A stretch of 64,000 nt of DNA. Source: Cyanobium sp. Morenito 9A2 (GTDB lineage Bacteria > Cyanobacteriota > Cyanobacteriia > PCC-6307 > Cyanobiaceae). The position numbers and the translations under genes are program-made. Positions 35,884 to 45,042 of this stretch are shown in pieces (position 1 is the stretch's first letter; every line of letters begins with the position of its first letter). The stretch covers positions 1 through 64,000 of the forward strand of contig NZ_JAGQBJ010000009.1 of assembly GCF_024345575.1 (NCBI RefSeq), written 5' to 3'. The notes under the pieces were generated by a model, which worked only from the letters and a program-made list of their open reading frames with translations, was not told the origin of the DNA and searched no databases.

Positions 35884-36584
35884 ATGCCAAAGCCGAGCCT
35901 GCTCCATTCCCTGCGCACCTCGTTCGACGCCTCGATCGGGGATGTGTTCTTCGGGATGGAGGACGGCACCGTGTCGATCTTCGGCCTGGTGGCCGGGGTG
36001 GCGCTCACGGCCAGCTCCGGCAAGAGCGTGCTGATCGCGGGTGCTTCCGGGACCGTGGCCGCCGCCGTCTCGATGCTGGCAGGGGTGTTCCTCGACCTGC
36101 CGTCGGAGCAGGACAAGGAGCGGGTGAACACCCGCCGCCGTCTGGCGGCGGTGCGGGCCGATCCCACGGGTGAGATCGCGGCGCTGATGGGGTGCCTGGG
36201 CCGCACGGGCCTGCAGCCGGCCACCCTGGCGGCGATTGAGAGCGACCTGCCGGAAGGCCGGCGACGCTGCCGGACCTGGAGCGCCGGGCGGCGGTGCCCT
36301 CTGAATCCAGTCGCCAGCAGCCCTGGGCCCATGCGCTCTGGATGCTCGTGTCGGATCTGTTCGCGGGGCTGACGCCGGTGCTGGCCTTCGCCCTGTTGCC
36401 CCGGGAGCAGGCCCGGCCAGTGTCGTTGCTGATGACCCTGGCGCTGCTGGTGCTGCTGGGCTACGGCCGCGCCCGGATCGGGGAGCGCGCCCTGCTGACC
36501 ACGGTGCTGACCACGGTGTCGATCGCCGGCTGTGCCGCCCTGGCAGGGGTGGCGATCGGCCTCTGGCGGAACCGGATCGGCTGA
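35884..36584 (+). pseudogene. VIT1/CCC1-family transporter with a frameshift
   Basis: The first frame reads SLRTSFDASIGDVFFGMEDG and TVSIFGLVAGVALTASSGKS, the N-terminal signature of the VIT1/CCC1 iron/manganese transporter family. Near 36256 the coding shifts by one base (a missing C in GGCCGG would restore it) into the frame reading PATLPDLERRAAVPSESSRQ and then three more transmembrane helices to 36584. Both halves are otherwise well conserved. The product as written would lack the last helices. A sequencing error is possible. Confidence 0.75.
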
Positions 36585-36613
36585 GGGGGCATGAGGGCGC
36601 GCAGGCCCCCCGC

Positions 36614-38885
36614 TCAGCCGGGGCCCCGGGCCCGCAACGCCGACACATCCCAGGCGCGGTCCTGGTCGGTAGGCAGCTCCTGCAGGTCGGATTGCAGCAG
36701 CTGCTCGAGATCCCGTTGCAGCTGGCGGGAGCGGGCGATCCGGGCGCTCTCGTCGTCCTCGAAGGCGGCCCCCTCCTGGAGGCCAGTTCATCGTGGTGGC
36801 GGAAGGTCTGGGCGAGGCGGTGGGCGCGGTGGGCACGCACCCCCAGCAGCCGCAGGGCATCGACGCCGACTTCGAGGGCGGAGCCGAAGGTTTCCCGCCG
36901 CACCACGGCCACCCCCTGGCGGATCAGGGCGTAGGCATGGCGGCGGTCGCTGGCGCGGGCGAGGATCTGCAACGGCGGGAAATGCTTGCGGGCCAGCGCC
37001 ACGATCTCCAGGGCCTTGGCGGGGTCATCGATCGCCACCACCAGCAGCCGGGCCCGCTCGGCGCCGGCGGCATGGAGCAGATCAAGGCGGGAGGCGTCGC
37101 CTAGAACACCGTTAAGCCGAAGTGCCGCAGCAGATCGATCTGGGTGGGGCTGTGGTCGAGCACGGTGAGGCGGCAGCGGTTGGCGAGCAGCAGCCGCCCG
37201 ACGATCTGCCCGAAGCGCCCGAAGCCGGCGATGATCACCTGGGTGTCGCCGTTGTCGATCGAATCGGGCTCCCGCTGGGGTGCCCGGGCCAGCAGGAGAG
37301 GCTGAATCCAGCGTTCGTGGGCCATCAGCATCAGTGGCGTGACCACCATCGAGAGCGCCACCACCAGCAGCGCCGAAAGCTCCTGCGGCAACACCTTCGA
37401 TGTGGTGGCGAAGGAGAACAGCACGAAGCAGAACTCTCCCCCCTGGGCCAGGGCCAGGGCGAACAGCAGGTTGTCGCCGCTGCCCAAGCGGAACACCCGC
37501 CCCAGGGCCAGCAGCACCAGGAACTTCACCAGGGCCAGGCCCAGCACCAGGGCGAGCACCAGCACCGGACTGCGCTGCAGCAGCTGGAAATCGATCGAGG
37601 CCCCCACGGTGAGGAAGAACAGCCCCAGCAGCAGCCCCTTGAAGGGGGCGATATCACCCTTGAGCTCGTGGCGGTATTCGTTGTCGGCCAGCACCACCCC
37701 GGCCACGAAGGTGCCGAGGGCCGGGGACAGGCCCACCTGTTGCATCGCCAGGGCAATGCCGATCACCAGCAACAGGGCCGTGGCCGTGAACACCTCCCGC
37801 AGCTTCGTGGCGGCGATCACCCGGAACACCGGGCGCATCAGGAAGCGCCCGCCCACGATCATCGCCAGCACGATCCCGATCACCTGCGGCGCCTGCTGCA
37901 GCGGCGCACCTGCCGCAGGCGCATGGGAGCCTGTCTGCAGGGCCTCCGGTGCCTTCGAGGCCAGCAACGGCAAGAACGCCAGGATCGGGATCGCGGCGAT
38001 GTCCTGGAACAAGAGCACCGAAAACGACGACTGGCCGGCGTCGGTCTTGATCAGGCCCACCGCCAACGCCACCGGGGGGCTGAGCCCCAGCAGGGCGCCC
38101 ACCAACGCGATCGCCAGGGCCGTGACCAGCACCTGCAGACCGCCCAGCCCGAGGATCGGCAACCGCAGGCGCCAGAGCAGCGAGGGCTGCAGTTCGAGGC
38201 CCACCAGGAACAGCATCATCACGACGCCGAATTCGGCGAAGTGCATCACGTCCTGGCCTTCGCGGCCGACGACGTGGAGGCCGAAGGGGCCGATCAGCAC
38301 CCCGGCGATCAGATAGCCGAGAACGGAGCCGAGGCCGAGGCGGTTGGAGATCGGCACCACCAGCAGGCTGCGGTAGTCGTCGGCGTGGGGGTCGAGGTCG
38401 GCGGCCTCCCGCAGGCGATGGGTGCCGAAGACCACGAGGGGAGGCAGGTAGTCCATGCCGCAGAGGGCGGCGGTCTGCTGGAAGGGGGCGAGCAGCTCCA
38501 GGATCGAGAAGCGGTTGGCGCCCTGCGGGCAGTAGGCCTCCTTCGGCCCACCCGTCGTGATCGCACTGAGACACCGCTTGCCGCGCAGGGCGTTGCCCCC
38601 CTCGCCGTAGGCGAAGCCGTGCTCAAGCACCAGGTCCTGCCATCCCTTGAGGATCGCCGGGGAGCTGTACCAGTAGAAGGGGTGCTGGAAGACGATCAGG
38701 TCGTGCCGTCGCAGCAACTCCTGCTCGCGGGCCACGTCGATGTGGAAGCTGGGGTAGTGCTCGTCGAGGTCATGGAGCGTGATCCCCTCCACGCCTTCGA
38801 TCGCCTGCACCAGCCGCCGGTTGACGCGTGAGTTGTGGAACGCCGGATGGGCGAACAACACGAGCACGCGCGCCGGGTCGCCCAT
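36614..38885 (-). pseudogene. KefG/KefF-like reductase fused to a KefB/KefC K+/H+ antiporter, disrupted
   Basis: Residues 1-190 are a flavodoxin-like NAD(P)H quinone reductase of the KefF/KefG type (LVLFAHPAFHNSRVNRRL, FQHPFYWYSSPAILKGWQD). The frame then passes directly into a Kef antiporter (NRLGLGSVLGYLIAGVLIGP) that appears to lack its first helix. A segment of roughly 20 residues normally preceding KT.AGQ.SFSVLLFQD also seems missing. The TrkA-N domain is split by two one-base deletions, near 37103 (after HFGLTVF) and near 36780 (after FRHHDEL); the last part ends at 36614. Together these changes mark a decayed gene. Kef systems export K+ in response to glutathione adducts. Confidence 0.75.
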
Positions 38886-39447
38886 GGATGCGCTCGCTCT
38901 GGGGGTTGCGGGAGTTTTTTTTGGGGGGGGGGTGGACGAGACGGGTTGTTCGCCCGCCACCCCGGACGGCAGGCTCCGGGAGAGTGATGGCAGCAGCGGT
39001 CCGGCCCCATCCATCCCGCTCCCGTCGACGTGCCGCCAGGAAGCAGACGGTCGTTGGATCAACGCGGAGCGGAGCGAGCAGGCATGGTCGCCCGGGGAAG
39101 TTCCCTGGCTGAGGCGAGATCAAAGCCTGAAGTCCTGGACCCTCCCCCTATCCCCGATCGGCTTGCCCCTGGGGCCTCCGAGCCCGAGAGCCGCCGGGTT
39201 TTGCGTGCACTCCCGGCGGGAGCCCATGGCCGTCTGGCCATGCCCAAAAGTAGGGCAGCCCTGCCGTTCACTGGATGGAGCGATAAGCGTCCGCCAGGGT
39301 CCACCTAGAGCCTGCCCAGGCGGGCCCTGTCCGTACAGTGCACAAGAGCGAGGCGGGTGCTACCTGTGCGCTGAAGGGCGCCAGCGGCCACAACGAAAGC
39401 CTGCAGGTGTGCCGACTCGAGCGAAGCTGGGGTTTCAAGAAAAGCCA
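38886..39447. other. gene-free stretch with homopolymer tracts
   Basis: No frame here resembles a protein. Around 38911-38935 there is a run of eight T followed by about eleven G, unusual for the region and prone to slippage. GC content falls after about 39400, where a decayed tautomerase gene begins. No promoter or terminator could be assigned with confidence. Confidence 0.4.
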
Positions 39448-39838
39448 GCGGCACAAATCAAGATCCACGGACTCAATTTGACCCTGGTTCCTGGAATTCA
39501 GCCCTGGTCCGATGCCATCCATGCTTCAGCCATCGAGGCACTTCAACAACCAATCGACAAGCACTTTCATCACTTGATCGGCCTGGGGAGAACCGAATTC
39601 ATCTACCCTTCGGATCGAAGTGAAGATGGCATAAATCATTAAAATCTCTATATTTGCAGGGCGGGCCAGCGAAACCAAAAGGCCCTACTTCGCCGTCTCC
39701 TTGCCAACATCGAAGCGCAGCTCGAACTCAAGGCAGACGATATCGGAATCACACTCTTCAAAACCCAGAAAGACAACTGGAAAATCCAGCGGGCTTCCGG
39801 CGGACGAACTCAGACTCGCCTGCAACATTGAGGTGTGA
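39448..39838 (+). pseudogene. Tautomerase-family gene with three frameshifts and no start codon
   Basis: Pieces of a 4-oxalocrotonate-tautomerase-like protein appear in order but in different frames: AQIKIHGLNLTLVP and LGRTEFIYPSDRSED (39451-39624), then IIKISIFAGRASETKR (39635-39682), then ALLRRLLANIEAQLELKADD and IGITLFKTQKDNW (to about 39783), then GLPADELRLACNIEV ending at 39838. The shifts are +1, -1 and +1. The start is not ATG; the place where M would stand reads GCG. GC content is lower than in the surrounding genes, suggesting transfer followed by decay. Confidence 0.7.
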
Positions 39839-39958
39839 CAGCCCGCAAGCCCATAGAGTTGAACGCTCCGTGCGGCGTTGCGGCTGCTCAGGTGGAAGCG
39901 GCAGGGATCGATGGGCGGCAGGCAGGGCGATCCCCCCCAGGCCGAAGGTCGGCCCCCA

Positions 39959-41395
39959 TCAGGCGCTGGTGTCCGCTTCCTCCCCCTTGATCGTCGCCAC
40001 CGGCGGGCGGCCCGCCAGCACCCGCCGCAGCCTCTCCCGGAACCACTGCAGGGGATGGTTCAGATCGAAGTCCCCGAGCAATCCCCGTTGGCGCAGGCTG
40101 TCCTCATAGCTGCGCAGCACGTCCCTGCGCCGGGCCACCTCAAGGGCCACAGCGTCGGCGAAGTCAGACCGGGAGGCCAGCAGGGCGTGGAAGCTCCCGC
40201 TGGGAACGACGAATAGCGTCGAGTCCTCGGCCGCCACCATCGTGGTGGGGTAAGGCACCTGGAGCAGCAGCGGCAATTCTCCGAAGAACTCACCGGCAAC
40301 GAAGGTGAACAGCTTCCGGCTCACCTGCTCCGTCTCGTGGATGGCATCCACGGCACCATGGAGCACCATGTGGAAGCAGCGACCCTCCTCGCCCTGGCGG
40401 ACCAGCACCGTGCCGGCTCCCACGGAGCGGCGGGCGCCGCTGCCCACCAGCTCCCGCAGGTGGCGCTGGTCCATGGTGCGAAAGCATGGATGTTCAGGCA
40501 AGGCCAGCTTCAGCGGATCCGGATGCGCGGTTGCGCTGGCGTCCCCCTGACCCCGCCGGACAGGCAGCAGCTGGACCTGCTGACGGGATCCGGCCAGTTC
40601 AATCTCCCGCTCCCGCAGCCCCTGTTCGATCGCGTAGTTGAGCGAACTGCGCAGGCTGAGGCTCGCCTGGATCGCCGAGGTCCAGGCCCAGAGCTCGAAG
40701 GCCAGCCCCTGAACCTGGAGTCCGTGGAGCAGCACCTTGGGTGGCGGATCGGCCAGCACCGATGGCTCGGCAAGTGCCGCTTCCAGCAGCACTTCGGTCA
40801 CCGCCAGAGGATCGCTGCCATGGGCCACGGTCACCTCCACATCCACCCGGCCATCCGGGCTCTGGTAGCTGAGGTTCTTGACCGGCGCATTGGTGATGGC
40901 CGAGTTGGGGACCACGATCTCGGCGCCCTGGAAGGTGCGGATCACAGTGGAGCGAATCGAGATCTCGCGGATGTATCCGGTGGTGTTGCCGAACTCGATC
41001 AGGTCCCCCACGTTCAGCTTGCCTTCCATCAGCAAGGTGAGGCCGCTGCTGAGGTTGCGGGTGAGCTCCTGCAACCCAAAGCCCACCCCCACACCCAGGG
41101 CGCCGAAGAGCACGGCGAGGGCGCCGAAGTCGAGCCCCATTCCCTGGGCGACAACCACATAGCCCAGGGCGGCCAGGGCCAGGGACACGAGCGTGGCGAA
41201 CGCCTCGCGCCGCCCCTCCGGCAGGGCGAACCAGCGCAGCACCCGACCCGCCAGCAGGCGCTTCAACAGCCGCGCCGCCAGGCTCACGGCCACCAGCAGC
41301 AGCAGCACCTGCAGAACCCACAGCAGGGAAAAACTCTGGGGGCCCAGGGGAAACAGCGGCACCGTGAAGAATCTCTGGAGGCGCTCGAGAGTCAC
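39959..41395 (-). CDS. MscS-type channel with C-terminal cyclic-nucleotide-binding domain
   Basis: 478 residues. Two or three N-terminal helices lead to the MscS pore helix and beta domain (FGALGVGVGFGLQELTRNLS, MEGKLNVGDLIEFGNTTGYI, VVPNSAITNAPVKNLSY). Residues 310-440 are a cyclic-nucleotide-binding domain (GTVLVRQGEEGRCFHMVLHG, AGEFFGELPLLLQVPYPTTM, resembling the phosphate-binding cassette). This is the bCNG subfamily of MscS, thought to be gated by cAMP or cGMP rather than by tension. The cassette has the FGE core but pro-tyr-pro instead of the usual R-A-A, so nucleotide binding is uncertain. Confidence 0.9.
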   Translation of the reverse strand: MTLERLQRFFTVPLFPLGPQSFSLLWVLQVLLLLVAVSLAARLLKRLLAGRVLRWFALPEGRREAFATLVSLALAALGYVVVAQGMGLDFGALAVLFGALGVGVGFGLQELTRNLSSGLTLLMEGKLNVGDLIEFGNTTGYIREISIRSTVIRTFQGAEIVVPNSAITNAPVKNLSYQSPDGRVDVEVTVAHGSDPLAVTEVLLEAALAEPSVLADPPPKVLLHGLQVQGLAFELWAWTSAIQASLSLRSSLNYAIEQGLREREIELAGSRQQVQLLPVRRGQGDASATAHPDPLKLALPEHPCFRTMDQRHLRELVGSGARRSVGAGTVLVRQGEEGRCFHMVLHGAVDAIHETEQVSRKLFTFVAGEFFGELPLLLQVPYPTTMVAAEDSTLFVVPSGSFHALLASRSDFADAVALEVARRRDVLRSYEDSLRQRGLLGDFDLNHPLQWFRERLRRVLAGRPPVATIKGEEADTSA

Positions 41396-41512
41396 CCTGG
41401 GGCTCCAAAGACAACAGACGTTCTAGCCAGTGGGAAGCCGTCGAGACCGCCGCTCGAATGAACCCGGAACCCGGCCCCTCAGCTCCCGTCCAGGATCGGT
41501 TGCGCGGCGGCC

Positions 41513-41851
41513 CTAACGCTCCCGGTGGGACTGGCCCCAGGCGCAGAGGGTCTGGAGCACGGGAATCAGGCTGCGGCCGTAGGCACTGAAGCCATAGCTC
41601 ACCTGCGGCGGCCGGGTCGGCACCTCCTCCCGCTCCACCAAGCCATCGCGCACCAGGTCGCGCAGATGCTGGCTCAGCACCTTGTCGCTGATCTCCGGGA
41701 TCCCCCGGCGCAGGTCGCCGTAGCGCTGGGGACCCTGTCCCAACAGCCAGAGGATCGGCACGGTCCACTTCCCCACCAGCACCTTGAGGGCGGCGCGCAC
41801 GAAGAGGGTTCCTTCGATGGGATCCGCGCCCCTGGGCTGGATGGCGTTCAT
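41513..41851 (-). CDS. HxlR-family winged-helix regulator (second copy)
   Basis: 112 residues. VLVGKWTVPILWLLGQGPQR, YGDLRRGIPEISDKVLSQHL and RDLVRDGLVEREE follow the HxlR pattern. Unlike the copy at 17.4 kb it has no N-terminal cysteine; its only cysteine is near the C-terminus (LQTLCAWGQ). It is divergent from the SDR gene across 114 bases and presumably controls it. The start at 41851 (MNAIQPRGAD) is preferred to 41980 for family length. Confidence 0.87.
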   Translation of the reverse strand: MNAIQPRGADPIEGTLFVRAALKVLVGKWTVPILWLLGQGPQRYGDLRRGIPEISDKVLSQHLRDLVRDGLVEREEVPTRPPQVSYGFSAYGRSLIPVLQTLCAWGQSHRER

Positions 41852-41965
41852 GGGAGCTGAGGCGTCCTGCTCTGGAACGCACCTGACGGTAAGTTCTTCC
41901 CCTCCAAGGCGGATCGCCATAGGTTGCCCATCGCTTTCCCTCGCTTCTCGGCGACCACCCCGACC

Positions 41966-42700
41966 ATGACGCGACTGCAAGGCAAGGTGGCCCTGGTCAG
42001 CGGCGGATCCCGCGGCATCGGCCGGGCCATCGCCGAGCGGCTCGGCCGTGATGGCGCCGACGTGGCCCTCACCTACGCCGGCAACCGCGACAAGGCGGAA
42101 GCCGTGGCGGCCACGATCCGCGCCGGAGGGGTGCGGGCCCTGGCCCTGGCCTCCGATCTGCGAGAAGTGAGCCAGACCCGGGCCCTGTTCGCCGCCGTGC
42201 TGGAGCAGTTCGGCCGCCTCGACATCGTCGTCAACAACGCCGGGATCTCAGTGTTCAAACCCACCACCGACATCGACGAAGCGGACTACGACCGGGTCAT
42301 GGACACCAATGCCCGCGGCACCTTCTTCGCCCTCCAGGAAGCGGCCCGCCACGTGGCCGACGGGGGCCGGATCATCAACCTGGCCAGCGGCGCCACCCGC
42401 CAGGCCCTGGCAGCCGCGGGGGTGTATGCCGCCAGCAAGGCGGCGGTGGAGCAGTTCGGCATGGCCCTGGCCAAAGAACTCGGACCCCGCGGCATCACGG
42501 TCAACCAGATCGGCCCCGGGGTCACCGACACCGACGGTCTGATCATGCCGGCCGAGGCCCTGAAGCATCTGATCGCCTCCACGCCCCTGGGTCGCCTCGG
42601 CCAGCCCGCCGATCTGGCGGACGTGGTGGCCTTCCTGGCCTCCGATGACGCCCGCTGGGTGAACGGCCAGACGCTCCAGGTGAATGGCGGCATCCTCTGA
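41966..42700 (+). CDS. Short-chain dehydrogenase/reductase
   Basis: 244 residues of a classical SDR: cofactor motif SGGSRGIGRAIAERL, NNAG in VVNNAGISVF, and the catalytic YxxxK in YAASKAAVEQF with an upstream serine in NLASGATR. NADP preference is suggested by the residue after the second strand, but not certain. SDRs of this type reduce ketones or quinone-like substrates. It is divergent from HxlR copy 2 and closely followed by an ABM monooxygenase gene. Start at 41966 matches family length. Confidence 0.92.
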   Translation: MTRLQGKVALVSGGSRGIGRAIAERLGRDGADVALTYAGNRDKAEAVAATIRAGGVRALALASDLREVSQTRALFAAVLEQFGRLDIVVNNAGISVFKPTTDIDEADYDRVMDTNARGTFFALQEAARHVADGGRIINLASGATRQALAAAGVYAASKAAVEQFGMALAKELGPRGITVNQIGPGVTDTDGLIMPAEALKHLIASTPLGRLGQPADLADVVAFLASDDARWVNGQTLQVNGGIL

Positions 42701-42722
42701 ATCCACCCCCAGTAACCCCACC

Positions 42723-43163
42723 ATGGGCGAGTCTCCTGCCAGCATCGACAACCGCTTCCCCGTCAACGCGATCCGCGTCGGCGATGGCATCGTGTTGATC
42801 AACGTCTTCCACCTCGACCCGGACCAGGCCGAAGCCTTCGTCGCCACGCAGGTGGGAGAGTACAAGCGTTTGCAAGGCGTGTTCCCCGGCAGCCTGAGCG
42901 CCAACCTGCACCTCAGCCTCGATCGCACCCGGGCCGTCAACTACGCCCACTTCAGCTCGGTTGACACCTACCTGGCGATGCGGGACAGCCCTGCCTTTGC
43001 CGAGCATCTGCTGCGACTCAAGGGGCTGGTGCGCCAGGCGGAGCCCCAGCTCTACAGCGTGATCTACACCCAGGCCGCCGACCAACCGATCTCAGACGAG
43101 CCCCTGCCGCCGCTGGCGGATCCAGCCCAGGTCCCGTCACTCGGCGCCGTCACCCCTCAATAG
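42723..43163 (+). CDS. Antibiotic biosynthesis monooxygenase (ABM) domain protein
   Basis: About 146 residues, with an alternative in-frame ATG at 42684 inside the SDR gene. The ferredoxin-like ABM core is VLINVFHLDPDQAEAFVATQ, then FPGSLSANLHLSLDRTRAVN and YAHFSSVDTYLAMRDSPAF. Members include the quinol monooxygenase YgiN and related cofactor-free oxygenases. The C-terminal tail is proline-rich. It lies 22 bases after SDR and likely belongs to the HxlR-controlled unit. Confidence 0.85.
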   Translation: MGESPASIDNRFPVNAIRVGDGIVLINVFHLDPDQAEAFVATQVGEYKRLQGVFPGSLSANLHLSLDRTRAVNYAHFSSVDTYLAMRDSPAFAEHLLRLKGLVRQAEPQLYSVIYTQAADQPISDEPLPPLADPAQVPSLGAVTPQ

Positions 43164-43247
43164 GACTGGGCTCTTGGCGAGGTCCCCCCAGGGCGACCTC
43201 CCGGCGCCATCGCTCCGCTGTGGAACGATGGTCTCACCGACCCGTTC

Positions 43248-43775
43248 ATGCCAACGATGGGGAGACCAATCACCGGCTACAAGCTGCCGTCAGCCCAACG
43301 ATCCGGCCTGCTTCTGTCCGTCCTCAGCGGTGCTCTCGCGGCTTCCCTGGTGGGTGTCCTGCTGATCAAGGTCCTGCCGGGCGGATCGGGAAGCATCGAT
43401 CAGACCCTGCCCCAGACCGGTCCGCTCGGCAACCTGATCTCCACCATCGTGCCGTTGGTCTGGGTAGCTCTCTTCTCCGGTCTCGGCGCCGCCTTCTGGC
43501 TGGTCAGCGGCGGGGGCAACGATCCGCGCCGGGCGAGATGGGCCGTGCTCGGGCTCGTCGGCCTGTGCATGGTCTACCCGGTGCTCGCCAGTGGGGTGAG
43601 TCAGCTGAGCATCGCGATCGTGGGCAATGGGGTGACCATCGCTTGTGCGTTGCTGACCGCCAGGCTCTGCTGGCCCGTTTCACGGCTGGCGTCCCTGTTC
43701 CCCAGCCTTGTTGCGCTCTGGGTGGGCCTGGCCACCGCTGGCCTCGTGGCCTTGATGCTGGGCCTGCCGTACTGA
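43248..43775 (+). CDS. TspO/MBR family membrane protein (tentative)
   Basis: 175 residues with five hydrophobic helices. The C-terminal helices, ALLTARLCWPVSRLASLFPS and LVALWVGLATAGLVALMLGL, match the pattern ATIRAFWRVDRLA...LWVAFATALN of TspO proteins, and the third helix follows a P-x-V-W-V element. The order of helices fits TspO, although the tryptophan content is low. TspO binds tetrapyrroles and is a stress regulator. It is 84 bases from the ABM gene. Confidence 0.6.
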   Translation: MPTMGRPITGYKLPSAQRSGLLLSVLSGALAASLVGVLLIKVLPGGSGSIDQTLPQTGPLGNLISTIVPLVWVALFSGLGAAFWLVSGGGNDPRRARWAVLGLVGLCMVYPVLASGVSQLSIAIVGNGVTIACALLTARLCWPVSRLASLFPSLVALWVGLATAGLVALMLGLPY

Positions 43776-44013
43776 AGGGCGCACAACCTCTGCGAGAGGA
43801 GACGCAGCCAGGGCCATCGCGGAACAAGGCGCGTTTGGAGACGCTTGCATGCGTCGGACCCGGCAGCCCTTGGGGCAAGGAGAGGCAGGCGGCCGTTGCA
43901 GCATCTTGATGGAGATCGCTGCACGGCGGAATCGGATTCTGAGCGCGTTCCTCCCCCGAGGACAGGATCAGCACCATGAGTAGCCTGTAAACGACAACTC
44001 GTGTCGGCTGTTG

Positions 44014-44406
44014 ATGAAGCTCGGTTACACGATTCTGTATGTCGCCGATGTTGTCGCCTCCCTAGATTTCTACGGTCGGGCCTTTGGCCTTAACCAGCGC
44101 TTCCTCCATGAATCCGGGTCCTATGGGGAGCTGGAGACGGGGGAAACCACCCTCGCCTTTGCGCACCATGATCTGGGCGAGGCGAACGTTCCCGGAGGTC
44201 TCGTGCGCGCCGATGCATCGGCCCGGCCCCTGGGCATGGAAATCGGCCTGGTCACCGCTGACGTGCCTGCAGCCCACGGGCGGGCGCTGGCGGCAGGAGC
44301 CACGGAACTGTGCGCGCCGGTGAGCAAACCCTGGGGCCAGATCGTCTCCTATGTGCGCGCCCCCGATGGCTGCCTGATCGAACTCTGCACCCCGGTCGAG
44401 GCGTGA
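44014..44406 (+). CDS. Glyoxalase/VOC superfamily protein
   Basis: 130 residues from ATG 44014 (a TTG lies three bases upstream). Paired beta-alpha-beta modules are visible: MKLGYTILYVADVVASLDFY, then LETGETTLAFAHHDL, EIGLVTADVPAAHGRAL, and the C-terminal GQIVSYVRAPDGCLIELCTP with the typical glutamate ligand. It is related to bleomycin-resistance and glyoxalase I proteins. Substrate unknown. It is flanked by about 235 gene-free bases upstream and more than 600 downstream. Confidence 0.9.
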   Translation: MKLGYTILYVADVVASLDFYGRAFGLNQRFLHESGSYGELETGETTLAFAHHDLGEANVPGGLVRADASARPLGMEIGLVTADVPAAHGRALAAGATELCAPVSKPWGQIVSYVRAPDGCLIELCTPVEA

Positions 44407-45042
44407 TGGTCACGGGCAGGGAGCCACGCTCCGGCCCTGAACCCAACCAACCGACAGGACCAACGGGAACGCAGGAACCTCGCGAGCGTTCGATGCCTGT
44501 GGGACCACATCCACCCGTCAGATGGCTCAGCGGCAAGGTCAACGTCACCGTCGACAGATCATCGGACGATGGGACCCCACACGGCTCCAGGTCGTGGGGC
44601 TCGCCTCTCCTCAGCACCTGCCGCAGCCAACCCAGCGGGCTTGGAATGCCATCGCTTCGTTGGCTCCTAAGCTGCCTGGCAGGAGATCAGCAAGCTCTGC
44701 CACAGCAGGAAGACTGGCCTGGCCATGGAGCGCGGGGTGCATCCTTTGCCACCCCACCGCCCCCAGCGGCAACCCGATACCCGCCCCTGCGGCCCAACCC
44801 GGCGCCCCACGCCGAATTCGAGTCCAAGTTCCTCGCGGTGTCCGTTCCCTCTGTCACGACGTTCCCCGGCGTTGTCTCGGTCAGCGTGGGCCGCAGGGTT
44901 GGCCGGGGTGAATTGGAATCGGGCTGTCATTCCCCAGGGCATGGAACCGTATGTCAGTGAATGCTGGGTGCATCACTACGAGACGTTGGGGGGAGGGTCT
45001 TGCTGATGCCCCCGTTCCTGGCCCAAGGCGTTCACAATAACG
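44407..45042. other. gene-free stretch
   Basis: Several open frames exist on both strands but none has a domain, signal peptide or conserved-looking segment that I can recognise. The composition is GC-rich without a hairpin-plus-T-run terminator. It may be the remains of a gene too decayed to identify. Confidence 0.35.

Noticed and set aside
38911-38935. T8 and G11 tracts as a phase-variable promoter
   Set aside because: The tract lies just upstream of the kef-like start, but that gene is already inactivated and no promoter elements flank the tract.
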